Assembly: GCA_963666415.2 (NCBI GenBank)
Contig: CAXXPD010000002.1
Location: forward strand, 310,001 to 374,000
Source of the DNA: Bin87 sp963666415
GTDB lineage: Bacteria; Chloroflexota; Dehalococcoidia; Lucifugimonadales; UBA3495
DNA: 64,000 nt
Direction of reading: 5' to 3'
The position numbers and the translations under genes are program-made. Below are positions 9,564 through 18,740 of this stretch, one piece after another; within the stretch, counting starts at the first letter, position 1; each line of letters begins with the position of its first letter. The notes beneath the pieces are model-generated. The model worked only from the letters and a program-made list of their open reading frames with translations, searched no databases and was not told the origin of the DNA.

Positions 9564-10445
9564 ATGCTTTTCCGATTAATTTTGACGCTCGTTGCCGTTT
9601 CATCTCTTGCCGTCTCTACCATCGGTTGTGCAACCGCCGGGCATCGTGGCAACGCCGATGAACAGACGCTCACGGTGTTTGCCGCGGCATCGTTGGCCGA
9701 ATCGTTACAGAAACTGGCGACCGCCTTTGAGGACATCCATCCCGACGTTACCTTCGCGTTGCACTTCGCCGGTAGCCAGACGCTCCGCACCCAGTTGGTG
9801 CAGGGGGCCACGGCAGACGTATTTGCCCCGGCGGACTGGCAGCAAATGGCAGCCGTCCAGGACTCCAACCTGCTGGCCAACACGCCGGTTTATTTTGCAG
9901 CCAACCGCATGGCCGTCGTAACTTCCGCTGATTCAGGCGCGGTTCAATCGTTAAGCGACCTGGCGAATCGCGGGGTAACCGTAGCCCTGGCCGCCGAGGA
10001 AGTACCGGCAGGAAAATACGCCCGCGCATCCATCGAATTGATGGGCGATGATGCCGAGTTTCCAGCGGATTTCAGCGTGTCCGTATTTGCCAACGTGGTT
10101 ACCCATGAGACCAGCGTGCGGTCGGTTGCGCAAAAGGTTGCCCTGGGCGAGGTGGACGCCGGATTTGTCTACGAAACTGACGCTGCCGCCGACCAGTACC
10201 GCGACTCTTTGCGCTTGATCTGGATACCATTGCACCTGAATCCGGCAGCGCAGTATCCCATCGCCGCGCTTGCCGGGTCTGAGCATCCTGAATCCGCTCT
10301 GGCGTTCATCGAGTTTGTGCTGAGCGACGCCGGCCGGCAAATTCTGCGGCGGTACGGGTTTGCGCCGCCGGCCAATGTGGCGTGCCCGTGCTCCGATGCG
10401 TCCTCGGGCGGGCATTGGCAAATCTCGACGCCATCGGCGCGGTAG
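9564..10445 (+). CDS. modA: Molybdate ABC transporter substrate-binding lipoprotein ModA
   Basis: The 293-residue receptor begins with a lipoprotein signal (lipobox STIGC near residue 22) and continues with the ModA core: LTVFAAASLAESLQKLATAFE, FAGSQTLRTQLVQGATADVFAPAD, and FVYETDAA followed by the PIAAL region. It binds molybdate or tungstate outside the membrane and delivers it to ModB/ModC, encoded immediately downstream on the same strand. ATG 9564 gives the signal peptide; an in-frame ATG at 9510 would add a non-signal extension. Confidence 0.93.
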   Translation: MLFRLILTLVAVSSLAVSTIGCATAGHRGNADEQTLTVFAAASLAESLQKLATAFEDIHPDVTFALHFAGSQTLRTQLVQGATADVFAPADWQQMAAVQDSNLLANTPVYFAANRMAVVTSADSGAVQSLSDLANRGVTVALAAEEVPAGKYARASIELMGDDAEFPADFSVSVFANVVTHETSVRSVAQKVALGEVDAGFVYETDAAADQYRDSLRLIWIPLHLNPAAQYPIAALAGSEHPESALAFIEFVLSDAGRQILRRYGFAPPANVACPCSDASSGGHWQISTPSAR

Positions 10446-10456
10446 CACGTATAGCC

Positions 10457-11284
10457 ATGCTACGGTCGCGGGGCCGCCATCACGGTGCGACGTTGGGTGT
10501 GCTGGCTCCAGCCGGCGTGGTCGCCACTGCCCTCTACGTGGTTTTTATTGGCCTGCCCATACTGGCGTTGCTGATTCGCGCCAGCCAGCAGGATGGATTC
10601 CTGGCCGGCCTCTCCGGCACACTGGTGTTGCAAGCCCTGCGGTTGTCGGTAGTAACCAGCGTCGTCAGCATGGTCGTCGTGATTTGCCTGGGCACACCGT
10701 TCGCGCTGCTGTTGGCGCGCCGCAACTTACCGCTGCTGCGTGTCATCGACACATTCGTGGAGTTGCCCATCGTGCTGCCGCCAGTGGTGGCCGGCGTGGC
10801 GATGCTGATGGCGTTCGGACGGAACGGCCTGTTGGGGCCATCCCTATCTGCGGTCGGCATCACGTTGCCATTCACTACGGGCGCGGTCATTCTGGCGCAG
10901 ATTTTCGTCGCCGCGCCCTTCTACATAAGGGCGGCGCGGATTGGATTCTCCGGCGTGGACGTGGCTTACGAGGATGTATCCCAAACGCTGGGAGTATCCC
11001 CGTGGGCCACCTTCTGGCGATTGACCGTGCCGCTGGCCTGGCCGTCCGTACTCACCGGCCTGGCGCTGGCGTGGGCGCGGGCGATATCCGAGTTTGGCGC
11101 CACGATGATGTTCGCCGGCAACCTCACCGGACGCACACAGACGATGCCGCTGGCGATAATGACGGCGATGGAAAGCAGCCTGGGCACGGCGCTGGCGCTG
11201 TCGGTGCTGCTGCTGGCCATGTCGGTGCTTGCCCTTACGCTATTGAGCCTGCTGCTGCGCCGCCGCAGAGAGTCGCCGCAATGA
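10457..11284 (+). CDS. modB: Molybdate ABC transporter permease ModB
   Basis: This 275-residue inner-membrane protein has five or six hydrophobic segments, the ModB-like motif LPIVLPPVVAGVAML, and the ATPase-docking EAA region with ALAWARAISEFGATMMFAGNL. The start ATG 10457 lies 11 nt after the modA stop. The stop overlaps the modC start (ATGA), so translation is probably coupled. Confidence 0.93.
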   Translation: MLRSRGRHHGATLGVLAPAGVVATALYVVFIGLPILALLIRASQQDGFLAGLSGTLVLQALRLSVVTSVVSMVVVICLGTPFALLLARRNLPLLRVIDTFVELPIVLPPVVAGVAMLMAFGRNGLLGPSLSAVGITLPFTTGAVILAQIFVAAPFYIRAARIGFSGVDVAYEDVSQTLGVSPWATFWRLTVPLAWPSVLTGLALAWARAISEFGATMMFAGNLTGRTQTMPLAIMTAMESSLGTALALSVLLLAMSVLALTLLSLLLRRRRESPQ

Positions 11285-12435
11285 TTCCCGACGCCAACCA
11301 CCATGCCGCATCCGGGCGTTTCGAGGTCACCATCGGCGGGTTCCATCTGGACGTATCCATGGAGGTAAAGGCCGGTGATATTCTGGTGCTTTTCGGGCCG
11401 TCTGGGGCGGGCAAAACGACCGCTTTGCGGGCCATGGCAGGCCTGGTTCAACCCGACACCGGTTCCATCACGATTGACGGGAAAGTTGTGTTCAGCGACG
11501 GCATGGGCAATCCGGGCCGAGCAGTCTGGGTGCCACCGCATCACCGGCGCGTCGGTTATGTTACCCAACAAAACCATCTGTTCCCGCATCTGACCGTAAG
11601 CGACAACATCTCATACGGATTGCGCGGTCGCCGGAGTCCTGAAACACGGCAACGGGTAGCCGAGCTGATTGCCGCACTGCGACTGGATGGCCTGGAGTCG
11701 CGTCGGGTTTGGCAGCTGTCGGGAGGACAGCAACAGCGAACCGCACTGGCCCGCGCGCTGGCGCCATCGCCCGACCTGCTGCTGTTGGACGAACCATTTG
11801 CATCGCTGGACATGGAGATGCGCCGTGAGTTAGCCGCCGAGTTGCGCGCCACGGTGTCGCGACTGAACACGCCGGTAATTCTGGTTACCCACAGCCGCGA
11901 AGAGGCGCTGACCCTGGGCGACACAGTACAGGTGATAGACAACGGCCAGACCATAGCCATCGGCGCGCCGTTGTCGGTGCTGGAACAGCCGGGACGAGGC
12001 CGCGTGGCACGGCTGGTGGGCGTGGAGAACCTTCTGGTAATGCAGGTGTCCGCACGGTTCCCGCAGGACGGCACGATGGTGTGCAGCGCGGGCGACCATT
12101 CGCTGGAAACTCCGCTAGCCGACGGGTTGGAGGTTGGCGATGCGGTTACAGTCGGCATCCGGGCATCTGACATCATACTGGCGGCCGGCTCACTGCCCCA
12201 ATCCTCGGCGCGCAACACCTGGCCGGGTGTGGTCTCGGACGTGCAATTGCGTCCGCCGGGCTACCAGGTGGCGCTGAAGTGCGACGGCGTAACGCTGCGC
12301 TGCCACATCACGGGTGCCTCGCTGGATGCTATGAATATCGAGCCGGGGCTGCCCCTCTGGGCGATTTTCAAGGCGTCTTCCTGCTTCCTGTTGAGCGATT
12401 CGGTGGATGCGATCGATCGTTCAAATCCGGATTAG
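11281..12435 (+). CDS. modC: Molybdate ABC transporter ATP-binding protein ModC
   Basis: The 384-residue ATPase shows Walker A GPSGAGKTT, signature LSGGQQQR, Walker B LLLLDEPFASLD, switch His in THSREEA, and a C-terminal regulatory portion with two TOBE/MOP-like stretches (VTVGIRASDIILA and GVVSDVQLRPPGYQVALKCDG). This architecture is that of ModC rather than a sugar importer ATPase. The frame is open far upstream, but ATG 11281 overlapping the modB stop is clearly the start. Confidence 0.93.
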   Translation: MIPDANHHAASGRFEVTIGGFHLDVSMEVKAGDILVLFGPSGAGKTTALRAMAGLVQPDTGSITIDGKVVFSDGMGNPGRAVWVPPHHRRVGYVTQQNHLFPHLTVSDNISYGLRGRRSPETRQRVAELIAALRLDGLESRRVWQLSGGQQQRTALARALAPSPDLLLLDEPFASLDMEMRRELAAELRATVSRLNTPVILVTHSREEALTLGDTVQVIDNGQTIAIGAPLSVLEQPGRGRVARLVGVENLLVMQVSARFPQDGTMVCSAGDHSLETPLADGLEVGDAVTVGIRASDIILAAGSLPQSSARNTWPGVVSDVQLRPPGYQVALKCDGVTLRCHITGASLDAMNIEPGLPLWAIFKASSCFLLSDSVDAIDRSNPD

Positions 12436-12540
12436 TTCCGCCCCGGTTTAGTTGCGCGCCCGCATAGTCCCGACCCGATATAATCGACGCCGACGATAAT
12501 CGGATTTGGCTACTACATTCCCACACAGGAGCACATCAAA

Positions 12541-13200
12541 ATGGCAACATACAGCGGCATATTGTTCGACATGGACGGGGTTTTAGTTGACAGCGAGCCG
12601 CTGTTCCACAAGGCGGTGAACATCATGGTGGAGCGTTGCGGCGCGGCTCCGATTACCGAAGAAGAGAACAATCGCTATCTGCTGGGGACAACGGTTGAGG
12701 AAACCTGGTTGCGGGTGAAAGATCTCCGCAACATCCCCCAAACGCCGCAGGAGCTGCTGGCCGGTTACGACGATGTGGTCAAAGAAGTGCTGCGCTCCGA
12801 CCTGACTCCGCGCCCCGGAGTGCTCGCGCTGGTGGCGGAAGCGCGACGCCGCAACCTGCCCATCGCCGTGGCCTCGTCGTCGCTCCGCGAGTGGGTAAAC
12901 CTCAAACTGGCCGTGATCGGGCTCACCGACGCGTTTCAGGTCAAACTGGGCGGCGACGATATCGTCAACGGCAAGCCGGCGCCGGACATCTATATCAAGG
13001 CCGCCGGATTAATTGGCCTGGAAGCGCCGCAGTGCCTTGCGATCGAGGACTCGCCGGTCGGCCTGGCCGCGGCCTCGTCTTCCGGCGCCTACACGGTTTG
13101 CACACTGACCGATTCGACGCGCCATCTGGACCTGTCGGCGGCGGACGTGATAATCGAGAACCTGGAACACTTCGACTACGGGTTACTCGCCAACGGATGA
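12541..13200 (+). CDS. HAD-superfamily hydrolase, beta-phosphoglucomutase/phosphatase-like
   Basis: A 219-residue HAD protein with motif I FDMDGVLVDSEP (nucleophile Asp 11), motif II VASSS, motif III Lys in GKPAPDIY, and motif IV AIEDSPVGLAAA. An alpha-helical cap lies between motifs I and II, as in subfamily IA. Such proteins dephosphorylate or isomerise sugar phosphates; the substrate cannot be assigned. AGGAG is located about 11 nt upstream of ATG 12541. Confidence 0.9.
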   Translation: MATYSGILFDMDGVLVDSEPLFHKAVNIMVERCGAAPITEEENNRYLLGTTVEETWLRVKDLRNIPQTPQELLAGYDDVVKEVLRSDLTPRPGVLALVAEARRRNLPIAVASSSLREWVNLKLAVIGLTDAFQVKLGGDDIVNGKPAPDIYIKAAGLIGLEAPQCLAIEDSPVGLAAASSSGAYTVCTLTDSTRHLDLSAADVIIENLEHFDYGLLANG

Positions 13201-13220
13201 GCGACGCGCGCGGTCACTGC

Positions 13221-13958
13221 TCAATCCTCGGCCAGCCTTCGACGGCGACGCAACCCGGGGATACCAGGAAATACGCCCTCCTCCAACACCCATTGCAGAC
13301 GCTGTAACAACGCCTGCGCCTCCCGGTCGTCGAGAAGCGACATCAGTTCCGCTACGTCACCGGTTGGTGACAGGATTTGGCCGCACAAACCACGCAAGGG
13401 CTCCAGTAGCCATTCGGGTATGGCTTCGTCCCCAAAATCCCAAATCACGGTACGAATTTTGGTGTCGGAGTGGAAGGTAAGCGCCTGATCTATGCCCCAT
13501 AGTTTGCCATCGAAACCCCGCAGCACATGGTTGGCTTTGCGGTCAGTGTTGTTCGCCACCAGGTCAAAGCAACACATCATCCGCAACTGATCGGCGTCGG
13601 ATTCATCCAGATTGTCGCGGGAGATGGTGTAGTAGTTTTCCTTGGGGTCATGCTCCACAAATTTCTGGGCGGAACCAATTCCATAAGGGCCGTCGCGGAT
13701 GATGGTCAACGGAATGAAATCCCAACCCAACACCCGACTAAGCAGGTAGGCTGCGTATTCTCGCTTGTAGAGTGTTCCCGTAGGGAAATCCCAAAGCGGG
13801 ATTTCGCCCTTAACGGGTTTGTAGATCGCTCGTCCGGCACGACCGTTATGCGACAGCTCGGCTACGAACGTGTAGTTGGATCCAGCCGGCGTGAGGTCGC
13901 AACTGACAAATTCGCCATGACGAAGCAGTTCGAGATCGGGCGGCTCGATGGTATTCAA
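13221..13958 (-). CDS. SCO1664 family protein (PI3/4-kinase-like fold)
   Basis: This 245-residue protein matches the SCO1664 family: AIYKPVKGEIPLWDFPTGTLYKREYAAYLLSRVLGWDFIPLT near the N-terminus, CCFDLVANNTDRKANHVL (catalytic-loop-like Asp/Asn) and LWGIDQALTF. These features resemble phosphatidylinositol-3/4-kinase-like proteins, but the substrate is not known. It follows a DUF3090 gene on the same strand by 60 bp. The same pair is conserved in Actinobacteria, usually with a phosphoglycerate-mutase-like gene that is absent here. Confidence 0.85.
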   Translation of the reverse strand: MNTIEPPDLELLRHGEFVSCDLTPAGSNYTFVAELSHNGRAGRAIYKPVKGEIPLWDFPTGTLYKREYAAYLLSRVLGWDFIPLTIIRDGPYGIGSAQKFVEHDPKENYYTISRDNLDESDADQLRMMCCFDLVANNTDRKANHVLRGFDGKLWGIDQALTFHSDTKIRTVIWDFGDEAIPEWLLEPLRGLCGQILSPTGDVAELMSLLDDREAQALLQRLQWVLEEGVFPGIPGLRRRRRLAED

Positions 13959-14018
13959 GGGAAAACCCGCAGATGCACAGGCCGAATGCCAGCTGCTTCC
14001 GTAAAACCGGCGGTGCGC

Positions 14019-14552
14019 TTAACCGGTTTCGAAAACGGCGTGGCCGTTGGCGCGGGCGCAGCGGTGTCCGTCGGGGTCGATGGGCATACCACAGAGGAAG
14101 CACGGCGGCCGTCCGGCAGCGCAGATCTGGAGCGCCGTTTCGGCCAGCGCCGTGGATTGGGACAACGTCATCCAGAAGCTCACCGAGGTTTGGGACTCGG
14201 CGTCGGGATCGTCCTCGTCGCCCTCAAAGGCTTGCAGCAGGAAACAGTTAGCTTCCCGGTCGAACTGTAGTTGCATCTGGCGCGCCCTGAAATCCTGCTC
14301 CAGCGGATCGCCAGTCCATGGGCCCTCACCGGGATTGCTGGCAGCGGGATCGGCGGCATCGCCCAGCTGTTCAACAGCCTGCTTGAGGTACACACCCAAC
14401 TGTAGCAACTGCTCCTTCTCCAGCCAGATGAAGGACTGCGCCCGGCCAGCCTCAGCAGCCAGCCGAAAAGTGCGTTGGCCCGGCTTCCCAAATGTCTCAG
14501 CCAGGACGGATTGGGCGGCGCCCAGTTTGTACCGAACTTCGCGATCTGCCAT
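14019..14552 (-). CDS. DUF3090 domain-containing protein with C-terminal zinc-knuckle pattern
   Basis: The 177-residue protein begins MADREVRYKLGAAQSVLAETFGKPGQRTF, the DUF3090 N-terminal pattern, and ends with CFLCGMPIDPDGHRCARANGH, a likely Cys/His metal site. I chose ATG 14552, where family similarity begins. It is the upstream partner of the SCO1664-family gene. The biochemical role is unknown. Confidence 0.87.
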   Translation of the reverse strand: MADREVRYKLGAAQSVLAETFGKPGQRTFRLAAEAGRAQSFIWLEKEQLLQLGVYLKQAVEQLGDAADPAASNPGEGPWTGDPLEQDFRARQMQLQFDREANCFLLQAFEGDEDDPDAESQTSVSFWMTLSQSTALAETALQICAAGRPPCFLCGMPIDPDGHRCARANGHAVFETG

Positions 14553-14698
14553 GCGGCTATGATAGTCGGCGAAGCAAAAGCTGGCAAGGCCCGCCGCTGG
14601 CGTTGGCATCCCGGGATTTTCAGAATCCTGACTAAATTGTCCTCCCGACCCGAAACCGGGATTGCCGCCATCGGGCAAGTGGGCAACCGGCAATATCG

Positions 14699-16228
14699 CT
14701 ACAGGCCGCGGGATCGGTATTGCAGGACTTCAGCAAGGTGAGCTGGGCCAATCAGATCGGCGCCGGCGAGGTCTGCCACCGTTCGAGCCACCTTCAGCAC
14801 CCGATGCAGGGCTCGCGCCGACAGGTCCAGCTGTTGTGAGGCGCGTTGCAACAGAGCCGTGGCATCATCTTGCAATTTGCAGAAATCCCAAACCCTGGAC
14901 CCGGTTATCTCGGAATTTGACAGCATCTGCCCGGCATCGGCCTGGGCAAACCTGTCTCCCTGCAGCGAACGTGCCTGTAGCACCCGGTCCCGAACCGCCT
15001 CGGACGTTTCACCTTGAGTTTGATCCAGCAGGTTATCGTATTCCACCGGCGGTACTTCCACGAAAATGTCGATCCGCTCGAGCAGAGGGCCGCTGATGCG
15101 CCTCTGGTACCGCGCGACTGCTGACGGAGTGCACACACATTCCTTCCGTGGGTGTGTGGCGTATCCGCAAGGGCAGGGGTTCATGGCCGCCACCAGCATG
15201 AAACTGGCCGGATACGTAACCGTCCCGCTGACCCGCGTGATAGTTACGGTTTTGTCCTCCAGGGGTTGCCTGAGCGACTCCAGTATGGCGTGCCCGAACT
15301 CGGGCAGTTCGTCGAGAAACAGCACGCCGCGATGACTCAATGTGATTTCGCCGGGTCGCAACATTCGGCCACCGCCAACGAGTCCGGCGTTGGAAATAGT
15401 GTAGTGGGGTGAGCGAAATGGACGTTGTGCTATCAGCGGGCTGTCTACCGGCAAAATCCCGCTCACGCTGTATATCTTGGTTACATCAAGCGCCTCTTCT
15501 GCCGTCAGGTAGGGCAGGATGCCGGGCAACGCACGCGCCAGCAACGTCTTGCCCGAACCCGGCGGCCCGCTAAATAGGATATTGTGGAAGCCGGCGGCGG
15601 CCACTTCCAGGGCTCGCTTGGCATGGTTTTGCCCCCGGATGTGGGCCAGGTCTGCGTCGTTGGGTGGTTTCCGGTTGCCGTTCAGGTGTACACCGGTATG
15701 AGGAAATGGCTCGATCAGGGCGTTGCCCTGCAGGTGGTTCACGAGTTGCGACAGCGTATTCACCGGATACACCTTCACACCGTCCACCAGCGCAGCCTCG
15801 GCAGCATCCACCGCCGGTACGTAGGCCGACCGAATCCCCTGCTCTCGGGCAACCCAGACCATCGGCAAGATACCGGCGGTGTGACGCAGCCCGCCATCCA
15901 GCGACAGTTCACCCAGGAAAATGGCCGGCTCCGGCGTGGTTTGAGCCTGTCCGGTGCTGAACAATATGCCAACTGCAATGGGTAAATCGTAAGCAGGTCC
16001 GGCTTTTTTCAAGTCGGCCGGCGCCAGGTTGACGGTGATGCGTCGCATGGGAAACTCGCAGCCGCTGTTCCGCAACGCAGCGCGCACCCGCTCCTTGGAT
16101 TCCTGCACTGCGGTGTCGGGCAATCCGACGATGTGAAAGGCGGGCAGGCCGGGTGAAATATCGGTTTCCGCCTGAATAATCTGTCCGTCCAGTCCAATGA
16201 CGGCGCAAGTCTGTGCAGTTGCCAACAT
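14699..16228 (-). CDS. comM: YifB/ComM family Mg-chelatase-like AAA+ ATPase
   Basis: The 509-residue protein has an N-terminal Lon-protease-like/ChlI domain (FHIVGLPDTAVQESKERVRAALRNSGCEFP), an AAA+ core with Walker A SGPPGSGKT and Walker B LFLDELPEF, a Cys-bearing segment NPCPCGYATHPRKECVC and the C-terminal Mg-chelatase domain ending HRVLKVARTVADLAG. ComM orthologues are branch-migration helicases in natural transformation. Here the gene stands alone, so a competence role is only inference. Confidence 0.93.
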   Translation of the reverse strand: MLATAQTCAVIGLDGQIIQAETDISPGLPAFHIVGLPDTAVQESKERVRAALRNSGCEFPMRRITVNLAPADLKKAGPAYDLPIAVGILFSTGQAQTTPEPAIFLGELSLDGGLRHTAGILPMVWVAREQGIRSAYVPAVDAAEAALVDGVKVYPVNTLSQLVNHLQGNALIEPFPHTGVHLNGNRKPPNDADLAHIRGQNHAKRALEVAAAGFHNILFSGPPGSGKTLLARALPGILPYLTAEEALDVTKIYSVSGILPVDSPLIAQRPFRSPHYTISNAGLVGGGRMLRPGEITLSHRGVLFLDELPEFGHAILESLRQPLEDKTVTITRVSGTVTYPASFMLVAAMNPCPCGYATHPRKECVCTPSAVARYQRRISGPLLERIDIFVEVPPVEYDNLLDQTQGETSEAVRDRVLQARSLQGDRFAQADAGQMLSNSEITGSRVWDFCKLQDDATALLQRASQQLDLSARALHRVLKVARTVADLAGADLIGPAHLAEVLQYRSRGL

Positions 16229-16450
16229 TCCAAAGCCTCCGTGGTCAATCCAGCGATCACCAGACCGGTGCGTTGCTACGGTACCAGTTTAGAACATTAG
16301 TGCGCAACCACTTGGTTGTCATCAATTTCAAGAATCGGGGTGCAATCTGAGCTTGCGGCGGTTGTCGGCGCACGGCAGAAACAAAATTCGCTTTACCAGC
16401 GAGGCGGGCTCATCTATACTTGAGGTACCGCATCCGGGAGCGCTTGAATT

Positions 16451-17275
16451 ATGGACATCCAGTTTGAAATAGGCGACCCGCGTCGGCCAAGAGGCCATGC
16501 CCTGCTCTATTATCGGATCGAAACCGAGCCGGACAATGTTTACGGAACCTACATCGTAACGTTGCCCATCACCGCCGACCTCACCAAATACGTGCCACCG
16601 TTTCTGGCTACTCACCTGGGGAGCGCCGGCGCCGGCCCGCTGGCCAATTTTTCCGCTTTCGCAATGCCGCCGATGTCTGAACTGGTGGAGGGGGGTTACG
16701 ATCAACTCGTCCGCCTGGCCAATCTCCGTAACGACGACCTGGTTTACGGGGGCAGTATGTTCTCCTACGACCTGGCTCGCATGATGGAATCGGTGGCCGC
16801 CGCCGTGCAGGATTACTCAGACGCCTGGTCGCAGACCAACCCCACGCCAGCCGGCGACGCGCCAACCCTGCCCGCCGACCGCAACGCCATCCCCCTCGAC
16901 AGCCGAACATCGCCAGCAACGTCCGGCGCTCCCGGAGATGCGGCGGAATCCGATGGCATGGGCGTCAACGAGGTGCTTTGGAGTTTTATGAGCGAGGGCG
17001 ACCGGCTGGCCGAAATGGGCCGTCTGCTGGGACGTCTGCGCTTCGCACAGGAAGGCAACGACGGGCCCGGCATCGCCGACATTACCGCTGAGATGAACGC
17101 GCTGGGACGGCAGTTCCCGGCGGAGTTCAGCATCGCGGCCCTGATTGCCTCCGCGTCCGATCCGAGCAACCAGGGCGCGCGGATGGCCCAACTCTACCTG
17201 CAAAGGTGCTACAGCCTTTCCTCGGGTGACGCCGAAGAGGTGCGGCGCATCGACGCCGAGATTGACGGTTCCTGA
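16451..17275 (+). CDS. Hypothetical protein, soluble, with Pro/Ala-rich linker
   Basis: I do not recognise this 274-residue protein. Residues 1-120 look like one compact domain (MDIQFEIGDPRRPRGHALLYYRIE onward). Residues 125-165 are a low-complexity Pro/Ala/Asp linker. Residues 170-274 form an Ala-rich helical domain with NEVLWSFMSEGDRLAEMGRLLGRLRFA. There is no signal peptide or membrane segment. GGGAG sits upstream of ATG 16451. Codon composition matches its neighbours, so it is probably a native gene. Confidence 0.75.
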   Translation: MDIQFEIGDPRRPRGHALLYYRIETEPDNVYGTYIVTLPITADLTKYVPPFLATHLGSAGAGPLANFSAFAMPPMSELVEGGYDQLVRLANLRNDDLVYGGSMFSYDLARMMESVAAAVQDYSDAWSQTNPTPAGDAPTLPADRNAIPLDSRTSPATSGAPGDAAESDGMGVNEVLWSFMSEGDRLAEMGRLLGRLRFAQEGNDGPGIADITAEMNALGRQFPAEFSIAALIASASDPSNQGARMAQLYLQRCYSLSSGDAEEVRRIDAEIDGS

Positions 17276-17371
17276 CCTAACCAGCGCACCGATTCGGCCG
17301 GCCCGCGCAGGTTGAGCGGCGCACATTGCCTGGCTGCACGCTGGGCGCCGATTCCTCATGGGTCCCCACTT

Positions 17372-17492
17372 TGTCATTGCCAGCGTAGCGTGGCAATCTC
17401 GTCGCCGTAGCAACGTAGGTACGCCGGCGTGTGTTCAACCTCATCGAGATTCCCGCTCGTCCTGAGCCTGTCGAAGGACGCTCGCAATGACA
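17372..17492. repeat. REP-like palindromic intergenic repeat, TGTCATTGC family, with CCTGAGCCTGTCGAAGG module
   Basis: It starts TGTCATTGCCAGCGTAGCG and ends CTCGCAATGACA. An inner module, CGTCCTGAGCCTGTCGAAGG, is shared with 21232 onward. It occupies the 325-bp gap before the DUF3500 gene. Confidence 0.82.
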
Positions 17493-17600
17493 GATTAAAG
17501 TGGGTACGCGTGAGGCGCCGACTCTTCTTGACACACTCATCGGACCGCCCATAGACTGCGGACGTTCATAACCTGTCCCAGCCACCGGAGGTCATTTACG

Positions 17601-18593
17601 ATGACGGCTCAGCATACCCATTCCCACGCACCCGTTGCGTCCGCCATGTCCGAGGCCGCGCAGGCCTGGTTGGCCACCCTCAACAGCGAGCAACGCGGCA
17701 AAGCCACTTTTCACTACATGGACGGCGAGCGCGTTTTCTGGTACTACCCGCCCCTGAACCGCCACGGCCTGCCACTGCGCGATATGGAACAGAACCAGCG
17801 CGACCTGGCGATGGCGCTCCTGGCCACCGGCTTGACCGAGGACTCAAACAGACAGGCGCAGCTAATCATCCAGCATGAATTGGTGCTGGGCCCGCTGGAA
17901 GCCGAATGGGGCCAGGTAACCTGGCCGCGCAACCCCGAGCTGTACTACTGGACGGTGTTCGGAGACCCCGCCGGTTCCGAGCCCTGGGGCTGGCGCGCCG
18001 AGGGTCATCATCTGTCGGTCCATTACAGCGTTTGGGGCGAGCAGGTGCTCGCGGTAACCCCATTCTTCTTTGGAGCCAACCCCGCCGAGGTGCGGAAAGG
18101 CCCCAAGGAAGGTTTGCGGATTCTGGCCGCGCGTGAGGACATCGCCGTCGAGTTGATGGCATCGCTGGACGCCGGCCAACGCAGCAAGGCCATCATCCAC
18201 GACAAGGCGCCCTGGGACATTCTCGGTTACAACAGCAGCAAGCAGGCCATCCACAACGCTGAAGGCTTGGCCGGCCGCGAGTTGAACAGCACTCAAAAGG
18301 AAATGCTCCTGACCCTCATCTCAGAATATGTCAGCGGCGCGCCGGCCCCAGTTGCGGCGGATCGGATTGCGAAAATCCGCGAAGGCGGGCTCGATGACTA
18401 CCGCCTGGTGTGGGCCGGTGGCCTGGATCGCAGCCGCGACCACTACTATCGTATCCACGGCGGGCAATTCATCGTGGAGTTCGACAACATCCAGAACGAA
18501 GCCAACCACATCCATTCGGTGTGGCGCGAGGTTGAAAACGACTTCGCCCAGGATGTCCTGCGCGACCACCACCTGCAATACCACATACTCTAA
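17601..18593 (+). CDS. DUF3500 domain-containing protein
   Basis: The 330-residue protein matches DUF3500: AWLATLNSEQRGKATFHYMDGERVFWYYPP near the start, LIIQHELVLG, YYWTVFGDP, WGWRAEGHHLSVHYSV, VTPFFFGANPAEV and the C-terminal YYRIHGGQFIVEFDNIQNEANHIHSVWR. The His-rich conserved positions suggest a metal site, but no activity is established. GGAGG lies 11 nt before ATG 17601. No signal peptide is apparent. It is followed by a perfect bidirectional hairpin. Confidence 0.9.
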   Translation: MTAQHTHSHAPVASAMSEAAQAWLATLNSEQRGKATFHYMDGERVFWYYPPLNRHGLPLRDMEQNQRDLAMALLATGLTEDSNRQAQLIIQHELVLGPLEAEWGQVTWPRNPELYYWTVFGDPAGSEPWGWRAEGHHLSVHYSVWGEQVLAVTPFFFGANPAEVRKGPKEGLRILAAREDIAVELMASLDAGQRSKAIIHDKAPWDILGYNSSKQAIHNAEGLAGRELNSTQKEMLLTLISEYVSGAPAPVAADRIAKIREGGLDDYRLVWAGGLDRSRDHYYRIHGGQFIVEFDNIQNEANHIHSVWREVENDFAQDVLRDHHLQYHIL

Positions 18594-18644
18594 ATGACCG
18601 CATCACCGCCGCTGCCGGTGTCTGCAAGGCGATTCACCGAACGA

Positions 18645-18686
18645 ACGCGAGCGCCCCCGGAAATTAATTTCCGGGGGCGCTCGCGT
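18645..18686. terminator. Perfect 42-bp palindrome, likely bidirectional terminator
   Basis: The arms ACGCGAGCGCCCCCGGAAATT are exactly complementary around a central AATT/AATT, without a loop mismatch. It lies between the convergent DUF3500 gene (+) and the thioredoxin-fold lipoprotein gene (-). A T-rich run is limited (GTCATTGTTT), so termination is inferred from position and stability. Confidence 0.75.
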
Positions 18687-18740
18687 CATTGTTTAACTCG
18701 GCTCATCGTTGAAGGGGTAGATCCAACTCCCGTCGGATGT

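Noticed and set aside
10360..12435. 691-codon open frame covering modB and modC
   Set aside because: Its first 307 codons are an alternative frame of modB; the modC start at 11281 overlaps the modB stop and family similarity begins there.
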